Source: Ruegeria intermedia (GTDB lineage Bacteria > Pseudomonadota > Alphaproteobacteria > Rhodobacterales > Rhodobacteraceae). From it: a stretch of 64,000 bases of DNA. A model generated the notes under the pieces. It worked only from the letters and a program-made list of their open reading frames with translations, was not told where the DNA came from and did no database searches. Location: NCBI RefSeq assembly GCF_900129345.1, contig NZ_FQVK01000019.1, positions 1 to 64,000 of the forward strand. Direction: 5' to 3'. Made by a program: the position numbers and the translations under genes. Position 1 is the stretch's first letter; every line of letters starts with the position of its first letter. This document shows positions 41,836 to 50,347 of the stretch, piece after piece.

Positions 41836-43170
41836 TCAGGCCGCGTGGGCCCCCTCGGCCGCCGCCGGGGGCTCGCCCAGCCGCTCGGCCTTCACTTTGG
41901 CGAAGGTCCGGCCGTCGCCGTCGAGTATCGCCTCCTTGCCGGTCTCCGCCTGCCAGCGTTCGACGGCGACATCGACATAGGCGGGGCTGATTTCCATCGC
42001 AAAGACGCGGCGGCCGTTTGCCTCGCCCGCCATGATCTGCGAGCCCGAGCCCGAGAACGGCTCGTAGCAGAGTCCGCCGCGCGCGACGTGCTGGCGCATC
42101 GGGATGCCGAAGGCGTCCAGCGGTTTCGGCGTCGGATGGTCGGGCCGCTCGTCCTTGGCGAAGCTCGGCATCTCCCAGGTCGAGGGCAGCGTTTCCTCGG
42201 CCACCTTTGGCGGGCGGTGCGGCCGGCGCCAGCCCATGAAGCAGGGCTCGTGCTTCCACAGGTAGTGCGAGCGGGTCAGAACACCTCGGTCCTTCACCCA
42301 GATGATCTGCTGGTGCACGAAGGCGCCCGCCCTTTCCCAGCACTCTTCCAGCATCGCCTGGCGGCGCGAGGCGTGCCAGCAATACCAGGCGGCATCCTCG
42401 GTGATCGCCTCGGCCACGGCAGCGGCGATGAAGCCGTCATAGAGCTCGGCCCCCTGAGAACTGTCGTCCCAGGTGGTGCCGTAGGACGCGGACCAATCCT
42501 TGTTGCGGGTCGGATGGTTCGAGCCGTCGTAGTCGACGAGATACGGCGGATCGGTGGCGAAGAGGATCGCGCGCTCACCGTTCATCAGGCGGCGGACATC
42601 CTTGTGGTTGGTGGCGTCGCCGCAGAGCAGCCGGTGATCCCCAAGAAGCCACAGATCGCCCGTGCGCGACGCTGGATTGCGCGGCGGCTCGGGGATGGTC
42701 ACCGGCGGCACGGAGCCCCCGGCGCCGCCCTCTTCTTCACCGCCCTCGTCCGCGTCGAAGGCCAGCAGCTTGTCGAGTTCGCCATCGGAGAAGCCGACCA
42801 GCGACAGGTCGTAGTCGTCGGCGAGCAGATCCTTCAACTCGGCCGACAGCAGCGCGTCGTCCCACGGCGCCTCGGTCAGCTTGTTGTCCGCGATCCGGTA
42901 CGCCCGCCGCTGCGCCTCGCTCAGGTGCCCGAGCACGATCACCGGTGCCTCGGTCAGTCCGAGCTGCGTTGCCGCCAGCACGCGCCCATGGCCTGCGATC
43001 AGTTCGCCGTCCTCGCCGACGAGGCAGGGCACGGTCCAGCCGAACTCGGCCATGCTGGCGGCGATCTTCGCGACCTGGTCGGCCCCGTGCACCTTCGCGT
43101 TCTTCGCGTAGGGCTGGAGCTTGGCCAGCGGCCAGGTTTCGATCCGCTCGGGGGCGAAGCTCAACGTCAT
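41836..43170 (-). CDS. ParB-like nuclease domain fused to N6-adenine/N4-cytosine DNA methyltransferase
   Basis: A 444-residue fusion. Residues 1-165 form a ParB/Srx-like domain (LKAKLQPYAKNAKVH-type opening, then ELIAGHGRVLAA with the GxxR box, and RIADNKLTE). Residues 185-430 are an amino-methyltransferase with the catalytic DPPY near 207 and a motif I region FEPFSGSGSQI-like near 370 (beta-class order). Such ParB-methyltransferase fusions are common in phages and may modify phage DNA against host restriction. The start at 43170 was chosen over an upstream in-frame one as the domain begins there. A 460-bp gap precedes it. Confidence 0.9.
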   Translation of the reverse strand: MTLSFAPERIETWPLAKLQPYAKNAKVHGADQVAKIAASMAEFGWTVPCLVGEDGELIAGHGRVLAATQLGLTEAPVIVLGHLSEAQRRAYRIADNKLTEAPWDDALLSAELKDLLADDYDLSLVGFSDGELDKLLAFDADEGGEEEGGAGGSVPPVTIPEPPRNPASRTGDLWLLGDHRLLCGDATNHKDVRRLMNGERAILFATDPPYLVDYDGSNHPTRNKDWSASYGTTWDDSSQGAELYDGFIAAAVAEAITEDAAWYCWHASRRQAMLEECWERAGAFVHQQIIWVKDRGVLTRSHYLWKHEPCFMGWRRPHRPPKVAEETLPSTWEMPSFAKDERPDHPTPKPLDAFGIPMRQHVARGGLCYEPFSGSGSQIMAGEANGRRVFAMEISPAYVDVAVERWQAETGKEAILDGDGRTFAKVKAERLGEPPAAAEGAHAA

Positions 43171-43631
43171 GGGCGTGCGGTTTCCGGTGTTCAGATGGAT
43201 GCTGGCCGGACTCCGGACACTGGATGCCGCGCTGGACTCCACGCAGGGTCCACCGGCATCCGGGGTATCCGGCTCGAGGGCCAGCGTTCATTGGGGTTTG
43301 CGCGGGTGGCGGGTGGCTCCGGCTTCCGGGTGGCTTCTCAAAAATCCGGCCCTGACGCTGGCGAAATGCCGAGCCAAGCCCGCCAGCATACGCAGGTCGC
43401 GGAGAAGGAACCGCGAACTCGGCCGGGGAGCTTGCAAGCGGCGGACAGCGACCCTCAAGGAAAGGATCAGCGCCTTTCCTTTTGTAACGGCCCTCGCCAA
43501 CGAAAGGATGGTTTCGTTCGGGGCTGCGCCGCGCGCGCCTCTCCCGAGCTTATCCCGAACCTAGCCCCTGAACCGGTTTTCTGTCCCGTCGAAAACTGTC
43601 CGCCGCACACCTTCCCCTCTGGCGCGCAGGG
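43171..43631. other. Non-coding gap with a palindromic hairpin
   Basis: I see no convincing gene in this stretch. It holds a perfect 9-bp inverted repeat AAGGAAAGG / CCTTTCCTT (43457-43465 and 43473-43481, 7-base loop), followed 20 bp later by CGAAA-N6-TTTCG. These may be operators or a leader of the methyltransferase operon. The hairpin is followed by only two more T residues, so a terminator role is weak. Confidence 0.45.
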
Positions 43632-44060
43632 TTACGCGCCACCGGCCAGCTCGATCACCTTCCGCTTCGACAGGTTACGGTTGAACCGCCGCCGGTTGAG
43701 CCTCAGCGAGATGACGCAGAGCCCGTAGAGCCAGTGCTGGTGCGCGGCCGAGCGCTGGAGACCGACCGTCCAGCAGATGGTCTTCCACCGCTCGCCATGG
43801 GCGCGCATCCAGACGATCTTGCCGTCGACGGGGTCGAGGCACGCGGTCCAGGTCAGCGTCTCCTCCATCCGGCTGATTGCCTGCGGCGAGGGCAGCACCC
43901 GCATGGGCTTGGGCTCCTGGCCCACCTTGTCGGCGAAGCTGTGGATGATCTCGGGCCACGTGCTGAAATAGCCCTGCCGTCGCGGCTCGGGCAGCCGCTT
44001 GAGCACGAAGGCCGCTTCCGCGAGACGGGCCTCGACGAGGGACGGGGTCCACTTATCCAT
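43632..44060 (-). CDS. DUF6362 prophage protein
   Basis: A 142-residue DUF6362 protein starting MDKWTPSLVEARLAEAAFVLKRLP. The central ISRMEETLTWTACLDP and the C-terminal HTH-like stretch (GLQRSAAHQHWLYGLCVISLRL) suggest DNA binding, similar to small regulatory or packaging-linked phage proteins. It overlaps the next upstream gene by 8 bp. The role is unknown. Confidence 0.75.
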   Translation of the reverse strand: MDKWTPSLVEARLAEAAFVLKRLPEPRRQGYFSTWPEIIHSFADKVGQEPKPMRVLPSPQAISRMEETLTWTACLDPVDGKIVWMRAHGERWKTICWTVGLQRSAAHQHWLYGLCVISLRLNRRRFNRNLSKRKVIELAGGA

Positions 44061-44253
44061 GGCGCCCTCCTTCCTCGGAGGGGCGTGGGCCATAGAGCTT
44101 TTCGCCGAGCTGGCGGACGAGTTCGCGTTCCGGCCAGGTCAGCCGCGTGTCCTCGAGCGAGACGGCAAGCAGACCCTGCTCGCGCCAGCCGTCGCGCTTC
44201 ACCTGGTCCGGATCCCGGCGCTGGCCGCCGTAGCCCTTGGGATGCCACCTCAT
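44053..44253 (-). CDS. Small basic prophage protein
   Basis: A 66-residue protein starting MRWHPKGYGGQRRDPDQVKRDG, then LAVSLEDTRLTWPERELVRQ. It is basic and soluble, recurrent in alphaproteobacterial prophage replication modules, but without a named function. Start and end overlap the neighbours (ATGA with the RuvC-like gene), which supports translation. Confidence 0.65.
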   Translation of the reverse strand: MRWHPKGYGGQRRDPDQVKRDGWREQGLLAVSLEDTRLTWPERELVRQLGEKLYGPRPSEEGGRHG

Positions 44254-44771
44254 GCGACACCCCCATTCGTCTCGATCGCCCAGAGCAGGATGGCGATGGC
44301 GTCGGCCTCGTTGTCGTCGACGGGGCTGAAGCCCCGCGCCCGCGCGGCTGCGATCATCGCCTCCTTCGGCGCGTTGCCCTTGCCCGTGGCGTGGCGCTTG
44401 ATCGTGCCGACAGGAACACCGGCATAGGGCACGCCCCGCAGTTCCGCCCATGCGGTCAGCGTGGCCATGAGCCCGCCATAGACATGGGCAGCATCGGTTC
44501 CGGCGTGGCGGCGCACCTCCTCGAACCAGATCGCCGCGATCGGCCCCGAAAGCCTGTCGATCTCGGTAAGCCAGTTGGTGAAGCGCAGGTAGCGCATGCC
44601 GCCACCGTCATAGCGGCCGGGGCGGAAGCTCGCGGTCCCGCTGGTGATCAGCCCGTCCGGGGCGCGCAACGCCCAGCCGGTGCTGGTGCCGAGATCCAGC
44701 GCGAGAATGCAGCGGTCGAGAGTGCCGGCAGCCGTGAGGGACGCCGGGGCGATGTGTGGGGAACGGTCCAT
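44250..44771 (-). CDS. RuvC-like Holliday-junction resolvase
   Basis: A 173-residue RNase H-fold resolvase of the phage RuvC group. Acidic active-site residues can be followed: Asp near 25 in ILALDLGTSTGW, Glu near 84 in IWFEEVRRH, and the C-terminal pair in DDNEADAIAILLW near 155. It would cut branched DNA formed during replication and recombination before packaging. A 390-bp non-coding gap with inverted repeats lies upstream. Translation coupling links it to the small downstream gene. Confidence 0.88.
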   Translation of the reverse strand: MDRSPHIAPASLTAAGTLDRCILALDLGTSTGWALRAPDGLITSGTASFRPGRYDGGGMRYLRFTNWLTEIDRLSGPIAAIWFEEVRRHAGTDAAHVYGGLMATLTAWAELRGVPYAGVPVGTIKRHATGKGNAPKEAMIAAARARGFSPVDDNEADAIAILLWAIETNGGVA

Positions 44772-44896
44772 GACGACCTCCTCTTCGATTGAGAGGCCGG
44801 GGCGGCACGGTTGCCTGGTGAGGGCAGGACGCGCGCCCGGGCCGGGATCGCGAGGTCTGGTCAGGGTCACGTTGTCATTGCCGGGAGCGCCCGGCG

Positions 44897-45149
44897 CTTC
44901 CTTCAATGGCTTCATCCCTTCCGCTTGAAGGAAGTGGGGCCGCAAGCCATTGGCAGAATGAGGATAAATCTCTTCTTTCAATATTTCAGTTACTTCATGG
45001 GGTATGTGTCTGGCTTCCATCCCCACCCACGCGCGCGAGGGTCTCTGCGTGAAATATTGAAAGAAGCCCCGCGCGCCGGATTTCCGTTGCGGGACGGAGG
45101 CTTGGGCGCGAACTTCCTTCAAATGAAGGATTGGGGCCTTTGAAGGAAG
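44897..45149. repeat. Three inverted repeats with shared arms (candidate phage replication origin or control region)
   Basis: Within 250 non-coding bases there are three perfect inverted repeats. The first is CTTCCTTCAA/TTGAAGGAAG (44897-44906, 44925-44934). The second is a 17-bp pair built on CTTCTTTCAATATTTCA (44972-44988, 45050-45066). The third is CTTCCTTCAAA/TTTGAAGGAAG (45113-45123, 45139-45149). All arms share CTTCYTTCAA, alternate in orientation, and flank an A/T-rich patch. They lie between the resolvase and primase genes of the replication module. An origin with initiator sites, or a multi-operator control region, would explain them. Confidence 0.7.
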
Positions 45150-45163
45150 CATCGTCCCGGCCC

Positions 45164-47449
45164 TCACCGCATCGCCCGGAAGCGCATGGCCTTCCGCCCC
45201 CCGGTCTCCTGCTCGACCGTGGCGATGTCGCCGCTCTCGACGAGCGTGAGCAGGATGTCGTCGCGGTCGCGCGCCCGGAGCCATTGCGAGGCGCGGGTCA
45301 GCTCGGACTTGGTGACGCCGGTCGCCCCTGCCTTGCGGATGATTTCGCGCACGCGTTTCAGATGCGCCTCGGTCTCGGTGTCGGCGACGTGGCGCTCGAC
45401 GGCGTCGATGGTGCGTCGGGCAAAGTGGCGCACGAAGTCGATGGCCCATGCGGCCTCTTCAAGCCCGATGACGGGCTGAACCGGATCCCTCCCCACGGAC
45501 AGGACAAGCGCGACCTTGGCCGCGTTCTCCGCGATCCGGGCGAGGATCGGCGTCTGAAACGTGCCCGCCGCAGCCCTGAGCTCCGCGGTGGTCTCCTCGC
45601 CGAGTGCATCGAAGCGCGCCTGCGCCGCATCGTCCATCGGCACGGTCATCGGGTCCACGGCAGTCTCGGGTCCGGAGGTCCGACCGGCCAGGTTGCCGCT
45701 GGCCCGGCCACCCCCTTCTGCGAGCCGCTGCAGCCCCGCGATCAGCCCGGGCGGAGACCGGCGCAATCCGACGGACCGGTTCTCGTCCGGGTAGTCGTCG
45801 TCCGTCACGAGGATGATGAACCGGGCGAGCGAGCCGTCCACCACGTTGGCGCCCTGCAGCGACCCCCAGAAATGCAGCGGCGTCGTGGTTCCATAAACGC
45901 ACAGACAGGGCTGGACGATGTCGCGCCGCTCATTCGAGCCATCACGGTTGGCGTATTCCGCGCCGAGAAACACCCCGCTCGCCGCGCTGTAAAGCTCGGT
46001 CATGTTGTCGAGAATCTCGGTCACATGGCGCGGGCTGCGCTTGCGGTCGGCCGCCGCCGAGAGGAACATCCCGAACTCGTCGATCTGGAACAGGATCGCG
46101 GGCTGACGGTGGAGCGCGGTCAGGAGCCCCGCGCCGGAGGCGATCTTGTTGCCGCCCAGGTGGTGCGCCAGCCCCGCCGCGAAGAACAGCTCGTTGACGA
46201 CCTCGCGGGCGTGGTTCTTGCCCGATCCGCTGTCCGCGATGCCGACGATGTAGAGGTTCGTGCGCAGGTCGGTCGTCGTGCGGTAGCGCCGCCCCATCAG
46301 CGCGCCGAGCGCGCAGAGGCTGGCGCCCACCGCCAGAAGCGGCTGCGGCCTGCGCGCGGTGTCGATCATGTAGCGCGCGAGATCGCCCACGAGCCCACCC
46401 GGGATCGTCATCGTGAACGACGGTGAAGGCGCGAGGATCGGGATCGGGGCTTCGGGCTGGGCGAGCCGCGCCAGGAGGCCCGCCGCGGGATGCTCGTCGG
46501 CCGCACAAGCCTTCTGGCTGCCGTCGAGCAGGAGGTCGGGATCGGGGCGCCAGCCCTTCTCCATGGCGAGGTGATAGATCGTGCCGGCGCCGATCCGCGC
46601 GGGCTTGAAGCTCTTCCACGCCTTCTCCGTCGCTGCCGGGTCGTTCTTGGCCGCCTGCGCCGACCAGTCGGCAAAGAGCGTCGCGCCCTCCTCGCCAAGC
46701 GCGCCCTTCAGCGCCATGCCGATGCGCATCCAGCTGTCGTAGTCGAGCTCGGCGTTCGGCAGCCACGCTAGCGCGCTCCGGATCGCGGCCAGCGTGCCAG
46801 CCTGTGCATGGGCCGGCAGACACGGATGTCCGGACCCGTTCGCCCCCTTTCCGCCGAGGCTCTTTGGGCGCAGCTCGGGCGGGATCAGCGCCAACGCCTC
46901 GTCGAGGAAGGCCGCTGCCTGTTCGGCGTCGATAGCCGGCAGGCTCTCGATGTCGAGGTCCGCGAGCCCCTCGTCCGGCCAGGCATAGGGCTGGCCGGTG
47001 TCGGGATGCTCGGCATAGGCCACGAACTGCTGTCCGAGGCAGAGCACTTCCAGCGGCGCGCGCCGGATCCCGGCGAAGGGCTCTTGCGTGCGATAGACCA
47101 GCACCCGCTTCGGTGCCTTGCCGATCCTGAGCGCGGGCGTGTCGCCCAGCCGTTCGCGGGCGAGCCGCTCGATGCGCAGCGCCAACTCGCCGTCCTCGGC
47201 GATGTCGATGTCGAGCGCGGCGACCGCGCCGCCGACGATCCCGACCCCGCAGTCGGGCCAGCTGGACCAGGTCGCGACCTCGAGTTCGGTCGTGGCGCGG
47301 CTCGCATGCCGGTTCCACTGCGGGTAGTCGTGCCAGGCCGCGCGGGCGAACTGGCCGGGCTTCTTGGTGCCGGGCGCGATCGGCAGGATCGCGTAGCCGT
47401 TGGTCACGAGACGCGCGCCCACGCGCGCCATCCACGAGGTGTCCGCCAT
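45164..47449 (-). CDS. Primase-polymerase/helicase-like replication protein
   Basis: A 761-residue multidomain phage replication protein. Residues 1-195 form a bifunctional primase-polymerase (prim-pol) domain (LPIAPGTKKP near 22, then ALDIDIAEDGELA with metal-binding Asp residues near 80). About 225-300 is a PriCT-like region (YDSWMRIGMALKGALGEEG). From about 350 on is a P-loop ATPase with Walker A GIADSGSGKNH near 408, Walker B FQIDEFGMFLSA near 460, and sensor parts, resembling DUF3987 helicase domains. It should prime and unwind DNA at the phage origin. It overlaps the upstream gene as TGATG. Confidence 0.87.
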   Translation of the reverse strand: MADTSWMARVGARLVTNGYAILPIAPGTKKPGQFARAAWHDYPQWNRHASRATTELEVATWSSWPDCGVGIVGGAVAALDIDIAEDGELALRIERLARERLGDTPALRIGKAPKRVLVYRTQEPFAGIRRAPLEVLCLGQQFVAYAEHPDTGQPYAWPDEGLADLDIESLPAIDAEQAAAFLDEALALIPPELRPKSLGGKGANGSGHPCLPAHAQAGTLAAIRSALAWLPNAELDYDSWMRIGMALKGALGEEGATLFADWSAQAAKNDPAATEKAWKSFKPARIGAGTIYHLAMEKGWRPDPDLLLDGSQKACAADEHPAAGLLARLAQPEAPIPILAPSPSFTMTIPGGLVGDLARYMIDTARRPQPLLAVGASLCALGALMGRRYRTTTDLRTNLYIVGIADSGSGKNHAREVVNELFFAAGLAHHLGGNKIASGAGLLTALHRQPAILFQIDEFGMFLSAAADRKRSPRHVTEILDNMTELYSAASGVFLGAEYANRDGSNERRDIVQPCLCVYGTTTPLHFWGSLQGANVVDGSLARFIILVTDDDYPDENRSVGLRRSPPGLIAGLQRLAEGGGRASGNLAGRTSGPETAVDPMTVPMDDAAQARFDALGEETTAELRAAAGTFQTPILARIAENAAKVALVLSVGRDPVQPVIGLEEAAWAIDFVRHFARRTIDAVERHVADTETEAHLKRVREIIRKAGATGVTKSELTRASQWLRARDRDDILLTLVESGDIATVEQETGGRKAMRFRAMR

Positions 47450-47835
47450 CAGAAGGGCACCTCCGGGATCATGCCGTCGAGCCGCGCGCGGTCCTTCGCC
47501 GCCAGGTCACGCAAGGCATCGCAGTAGCCGGTGACGATCACCTCGACGAAGGTGTCCCACTCGTGCTCGGTCAGCTGGGCGAGATCGGTCCGGCCGAGGC
47601 TGTCGAGATAGGCGCCGCCGGCCTTGCCGCCCTCGACCATGGCCGCCGTCTCATTGGGGGTCGGATCGATCATGCCCGACCTCCGGTGGCAGATGTCCTG
47701 GCAAACCCGGCTGCAGAGGTCTCGGCGGCTCGTGTCGCGCCGCGGGTCGGAGACGCGGAAGCGCGCGTCGAACCAGCCCCAGCCGCGGGGTTCTCGGTGG
47801 CAGACGGCGCAGAGCCCGGCACGGCTGTAAGGCAT
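47449..47835 (-). CDS. DUF6511 zinc-finger-like prophage protein
   Basis: A 128-residue DUF6511 protein. The N-terminus holds a Cys cluster (CAVCHREPRGWGWFDARF near 9-26, then LCSRVCQDIC near 40-50) likely to bind zinc, and the second half starts MIDPTPNETAAMVEGG and contains LTEHEWDTFVEVIVTGYCDA. I chose the ATG at 47835 to include the Cys cluster, which gives a 166-bp out-of-frame overlap with the helicase gene. It may be a small DNA-binding partner of the replication proteins. Confidence 0.7.
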   Translation of the reverse strand: MPYSRAGLCAVCHREPRGWGWFDARFRVSDPRRDTSRRDLCSRVCQDICHRRSGMIDPTPNETAAMVEGGKAGGAYLDSLGRTDLAQLTEHEWDTFVEVIVTGYCDALRDLAAKDRARLDGMIPEVPF

Positions 47836-49409
47836 GGGGCGAACCTGTAGGCGGTGATTTCGGTGAAGCGGCCCGCGGGGCGGACGGCGATCTCGGTGGG
47901 GCGGCGCAGCCGGTCCGCCAGCAGGAGCGCCTCGTCGATGGAGTCGGGCACGTCCATCTCGGGCGCCCGTTCGCGCCACCAGCTCGCGGCCTTGCGGCGC
48001 GGATAGCCCTCGTGCTCGAAGCAGACCCATTCCGTGTGGAAGGCGAGACCGCAGCGGTAGGTGACCTTCAGCGAGACCCGCCCGCCGCGCTTCTCGTGGC
48101 GGCTGTAGGTGACGTCCGTGACGCCGACCCATTGCGGCTTGCCGGTGGACAGCACCTCCAGCGTCGAGGCGGTCGGCTCGAGCTTCACCTCGCGGCCGGG
48201 GAACTCGAAGCCGCAGCCAGGGCATTCGAGCGCCGCGATGGCCACGATGGTCCCGCATTCGGGGCAGATCTTGGTGGGTGGCGGGCCGTCGCCGGGACCG
48301 CCTGGCCGCTTCGGCCGCACGAGATCGATGGGGCCGTGCCGACGGACGTTGCCCGCGAAATCGAGAACGAGGCAGTTCTCCTTGCCCTCGGCGAGCCGCG
48401 TGCCCCGACCGGCCATCTGGACATAGAGCCCGGCCGACTTGGTGGGCCGCAGCATCGCGATCAGGTCCACGGCCGGCGCGTTGAAGCCCGTCGTCAGTAC
48501 GCCCATCGAGGCCAGCGCCCTGATCTCGCCGCGCTTGAAGGCGGCGATGATCGCGTCGCGCTCGTCCTTCGGCGTCTTGCCGAAGATGGTGGCGCAGCTC
48601 ACCCCGCGGCGGCGGAACTCCTCGGCGACATGGGTGGCGTGGCGAACGCCGGAACAGAAGGCGAGCCAGGACCGGCGCCTCTCGCCATGGGCGATCACCT
48701 CGGCCACGGCCGCACGCGTGATGGCGTCCTGGTCGACCGCGTCCTCGAGGTCACGCGCGATGAACTCGCCGCCGCGCGATCCCACGCCGGTCACGTCGAG
48801 GCGGGTCTTCGTCTGCTTCGAGATCAGCGGGGAGAGATAGCCCTGATCGATCAGGTCGCGGACCGACACCTCGTAGGCGATGTCGGTGAAGAGCGCGTTC
48901 TCGCCCTCGTGCAGCATGCCGCTGTCGAGCCGGAAGGGCGTCGCCGTCAGACCGATCACCTTCAGCGTCGGGTTGATCGCCTGCAGATCGTTGAGGAAGC
49001 GGCGATACATGGTGTTCGACCGGCCGGGGATCAGATGGGCCTCGTCGATCAGCACCAGATCGGCATGGCCGATGCGCGTCGCCTTGTCGTGGATCGACTG
49101 GATGCCGGCGAAGAGGATCCGGGCCCGCGCGTCGCGGCGGCCGAGCCCGGCCGAGTAGATGCCGGCCGGCGCCTCGGGCCAGAGCCCCAGCATCTCGGCA
49201 TGGTTTTGCGCGATCAGTTCGCGGACATGGGTGACGACCAGCACGCGCTGGTCCGGCCAGGCCTTGAGCACGGCGTCGATGAAGGCGGCCATGACGAGGC
49301 TCTTGCCGCCGGCCGTGGGGATCACGACGAGCGGGTTGCCGCTCTCCTTCTCGAAATAGCCGTAGATCGAGGTGATCGCGGCCCGCTGGTAGGGGCGCAG
49401 GGTCAGCAT
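47670..49409 (-). CDS. SF2 DEAD/DEAH-box helicase
   Basis: A 579-residue superfamily 2 helicase. It starts MLTLRPYQRAAITSIYGYF (Q-motif-like), with Walker A PTAGGKS near 33, DEAH box near 130, the SAT-like GLTATPFR near 165, motif V TGFNAPAVD near 325, and arginine-finger motif VI QMAGRGTRL near 350. A zinc ribbon (CPECG, then CPGCG) follows near 380-405, and a C-terminal extension rich in Ala, Thr and Ser ends the protein. It is close to phage uvsW/RecG-like recombination helicases. It overlaps the nuclease gene by 7 bp. Confidence 0.9.
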   Translation of the reverse strand: MLTLRPYQRAAITSIYGYFEKESGNPLVVIPTAGGKSLVMAAFIDAVLKAWPDQRVLVVTHVRELIAQNHAEMLGLWPEAPAGIYSAGLGRRDARARILFAGIQSIHDKATRIGHADLVLIDEAHLIPGRSNTMYRRFLNDLQAINPTLKVIGLTATPFRLDSGMLHEGENALFTDIAYEVSVRDLIDQGYLSPLISKQTKTRLDVTGVGSRGGEFIARDLEDAVDQDAITRAAVAEVIAHGERRRSWLAFCSGVRHATHVAEEFRRRGVSCATIFGKTPKDERDAIIAAFKRGEIRALASMGVLTTGFNAPAVDLIAMLRPTKSAGLYVQMAGRGTRLAEGKENCLVLDFAGNVRRHGPIDLVRPKRPGGPGDGPPPTKICPECGTIVAIAALECPGCGFEFPGREVKLEPTASTLEVLSTGKPQWVGVTDVTYSRHEKRGGRVSLKVTYRCGLAFHTEWVCFEHEGYPRRKAASWWRERAPEMDVPDSIDEALLLADRLRRPTEIAVRPAGRFTEITAYRFAPCLTAVPGSAPSATENPAAGAGSTRASASPTRGATRAAETSAAGFARTSATGGRA

Positions 49410-50347
49410 GCGGCGGCCTCCTCTTGGCGGGCTTCGTTGGTCCAGACCGAGCCGTCGCGCATGCGGTAGGAGACGAAGTCCTCGCCTGCGTCGGTCACCT
49501 CGCCGGGGACGAGATCGGGGATGAACAGGTGCCGGGGGCAGGCTCGGCGCTGGTCGGCAGGGTCGAGCAACCGGTCGTGGCGCGCGCAGTGCCAGCCGCC
49601 TTCGATGGGCGTGGAATGCAGGCAGGACCGACAGGTGACAGCCGCGGCGTCCTCGCCGTGGCAGAGCCCGTGGTGGTCGCAGAACCGGCACTCGAACCAG
49701 GCGGGATCCGCGCTGATCCGCTCGGGCGGGTGCTGGGCGAAGATGATCCGCCGCGCCTTTTCCATCAGGCGCTCGCCCATCTCGGGGTCGGCCGGGACGC
49801 GCTCGATGTGCAGCGCGTCGGTGTCCTTGCAGACCGCGACGTACAGCGCCCGCGTGATGCCGGTCAGGTGCATGTACACCTGCATCTGCGCGGCGTGCTG
49901 GGGCTTGGCGAGCGCGACGCCCTTGGCGATCAGCTCGGCGAAGCTCTTCGCCGAATGCGTCTTGAACTCGACGACGTGCCAGGTCTTCGGCGCCTCGAGC
50001 AGACCGAGGGCGACGGCGTCGAGCGAGCCGCCGAAATGCCCGCCATGGGCCTCGACGCGGAACTGCCGCCCGGTCTCGGGATCGACCTCCAGCACCGTCG
50101 CGCCGGTGGCGCGCAGGTCGCGGACGAGCCGGGCCTCCTCCAGCTGGCCGGTCTCGAACAGCCGCAGGATGCGGCCGGTGTGCCGCGCGGGCGTCGCCCA
50201 GCGGAAGTCATACCAGAGCGCACGGGCACAGGACTTGCCGATCAGCGAGGCGCCAAGATGGTCGCGGAAGCCATCGCCCTGCCGGGCCTCGTAGGAGGCG
50301 TAGATCGCGGAGAGGGTCGGCGTCGGGGGTTCGGGGAGCTCGGCCAT
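49403..50347 (-). CDS. PD-(D/E)XK nuclease (Cas4/RecB-like exonuclease)
   Basis: A 314-residue nuclease. The PD-(D/E)XK core can be seen as GGSLDAVALG near 105-115 and VVEFKTHSAK near 125-135 with the catalytic Asp, Glu and Lys, followed by the QMQVYMHLTG helix. Near 215-260 two Cys groups (CRFCDHHGLCHGE, CRSCLHS) may bind a metal or Fe-S cluster, as in Cas4-like and AddB-like enzymes. It probably trims DNA ends for recombination by the phage annealing system. The ATG at 50347 lies 7 bases after GGAGG. Confidence 0.85.
   Translation of the reverse strand: MAELPEPPTPTLSAIYASYEARQGDGFRDHLGASLIGKSCARALWYDFRWATPARHTGRILRLFETGQLEEARLVRDLRATGATVLEVDPETGRQFRVEAHGGHFGGSLDAVALGLLEAPKTWHVVEFKTHSAKSFAELIAKGVALAKPQHAAQMQVYMHLTGITRALYVAVCKDTDALHIERVPADPEMGERLMEKARRIIFAQHPPERISADPAWFECRFCDHHGLCHGEDAAAVTCRSCLHSTPIEGGWHCARHDRLLDPADQRRACPRHLFIPDLVPGEVTDAGEDFVSYRMRDGSVWTNEARQEEAAAC

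Noticed and set aside
40839-43170. A complete restriction-modification system
   Set aside because: Two methyltransferases are present, but no restriction endonuclease or specificity subunit is encoded next to them.
44897-45149. A CRISPR array
   Set aside because: The repeats are inverted pairs with unequal spacing, not direct repeats with uniform spacers, and no cas genes are present.
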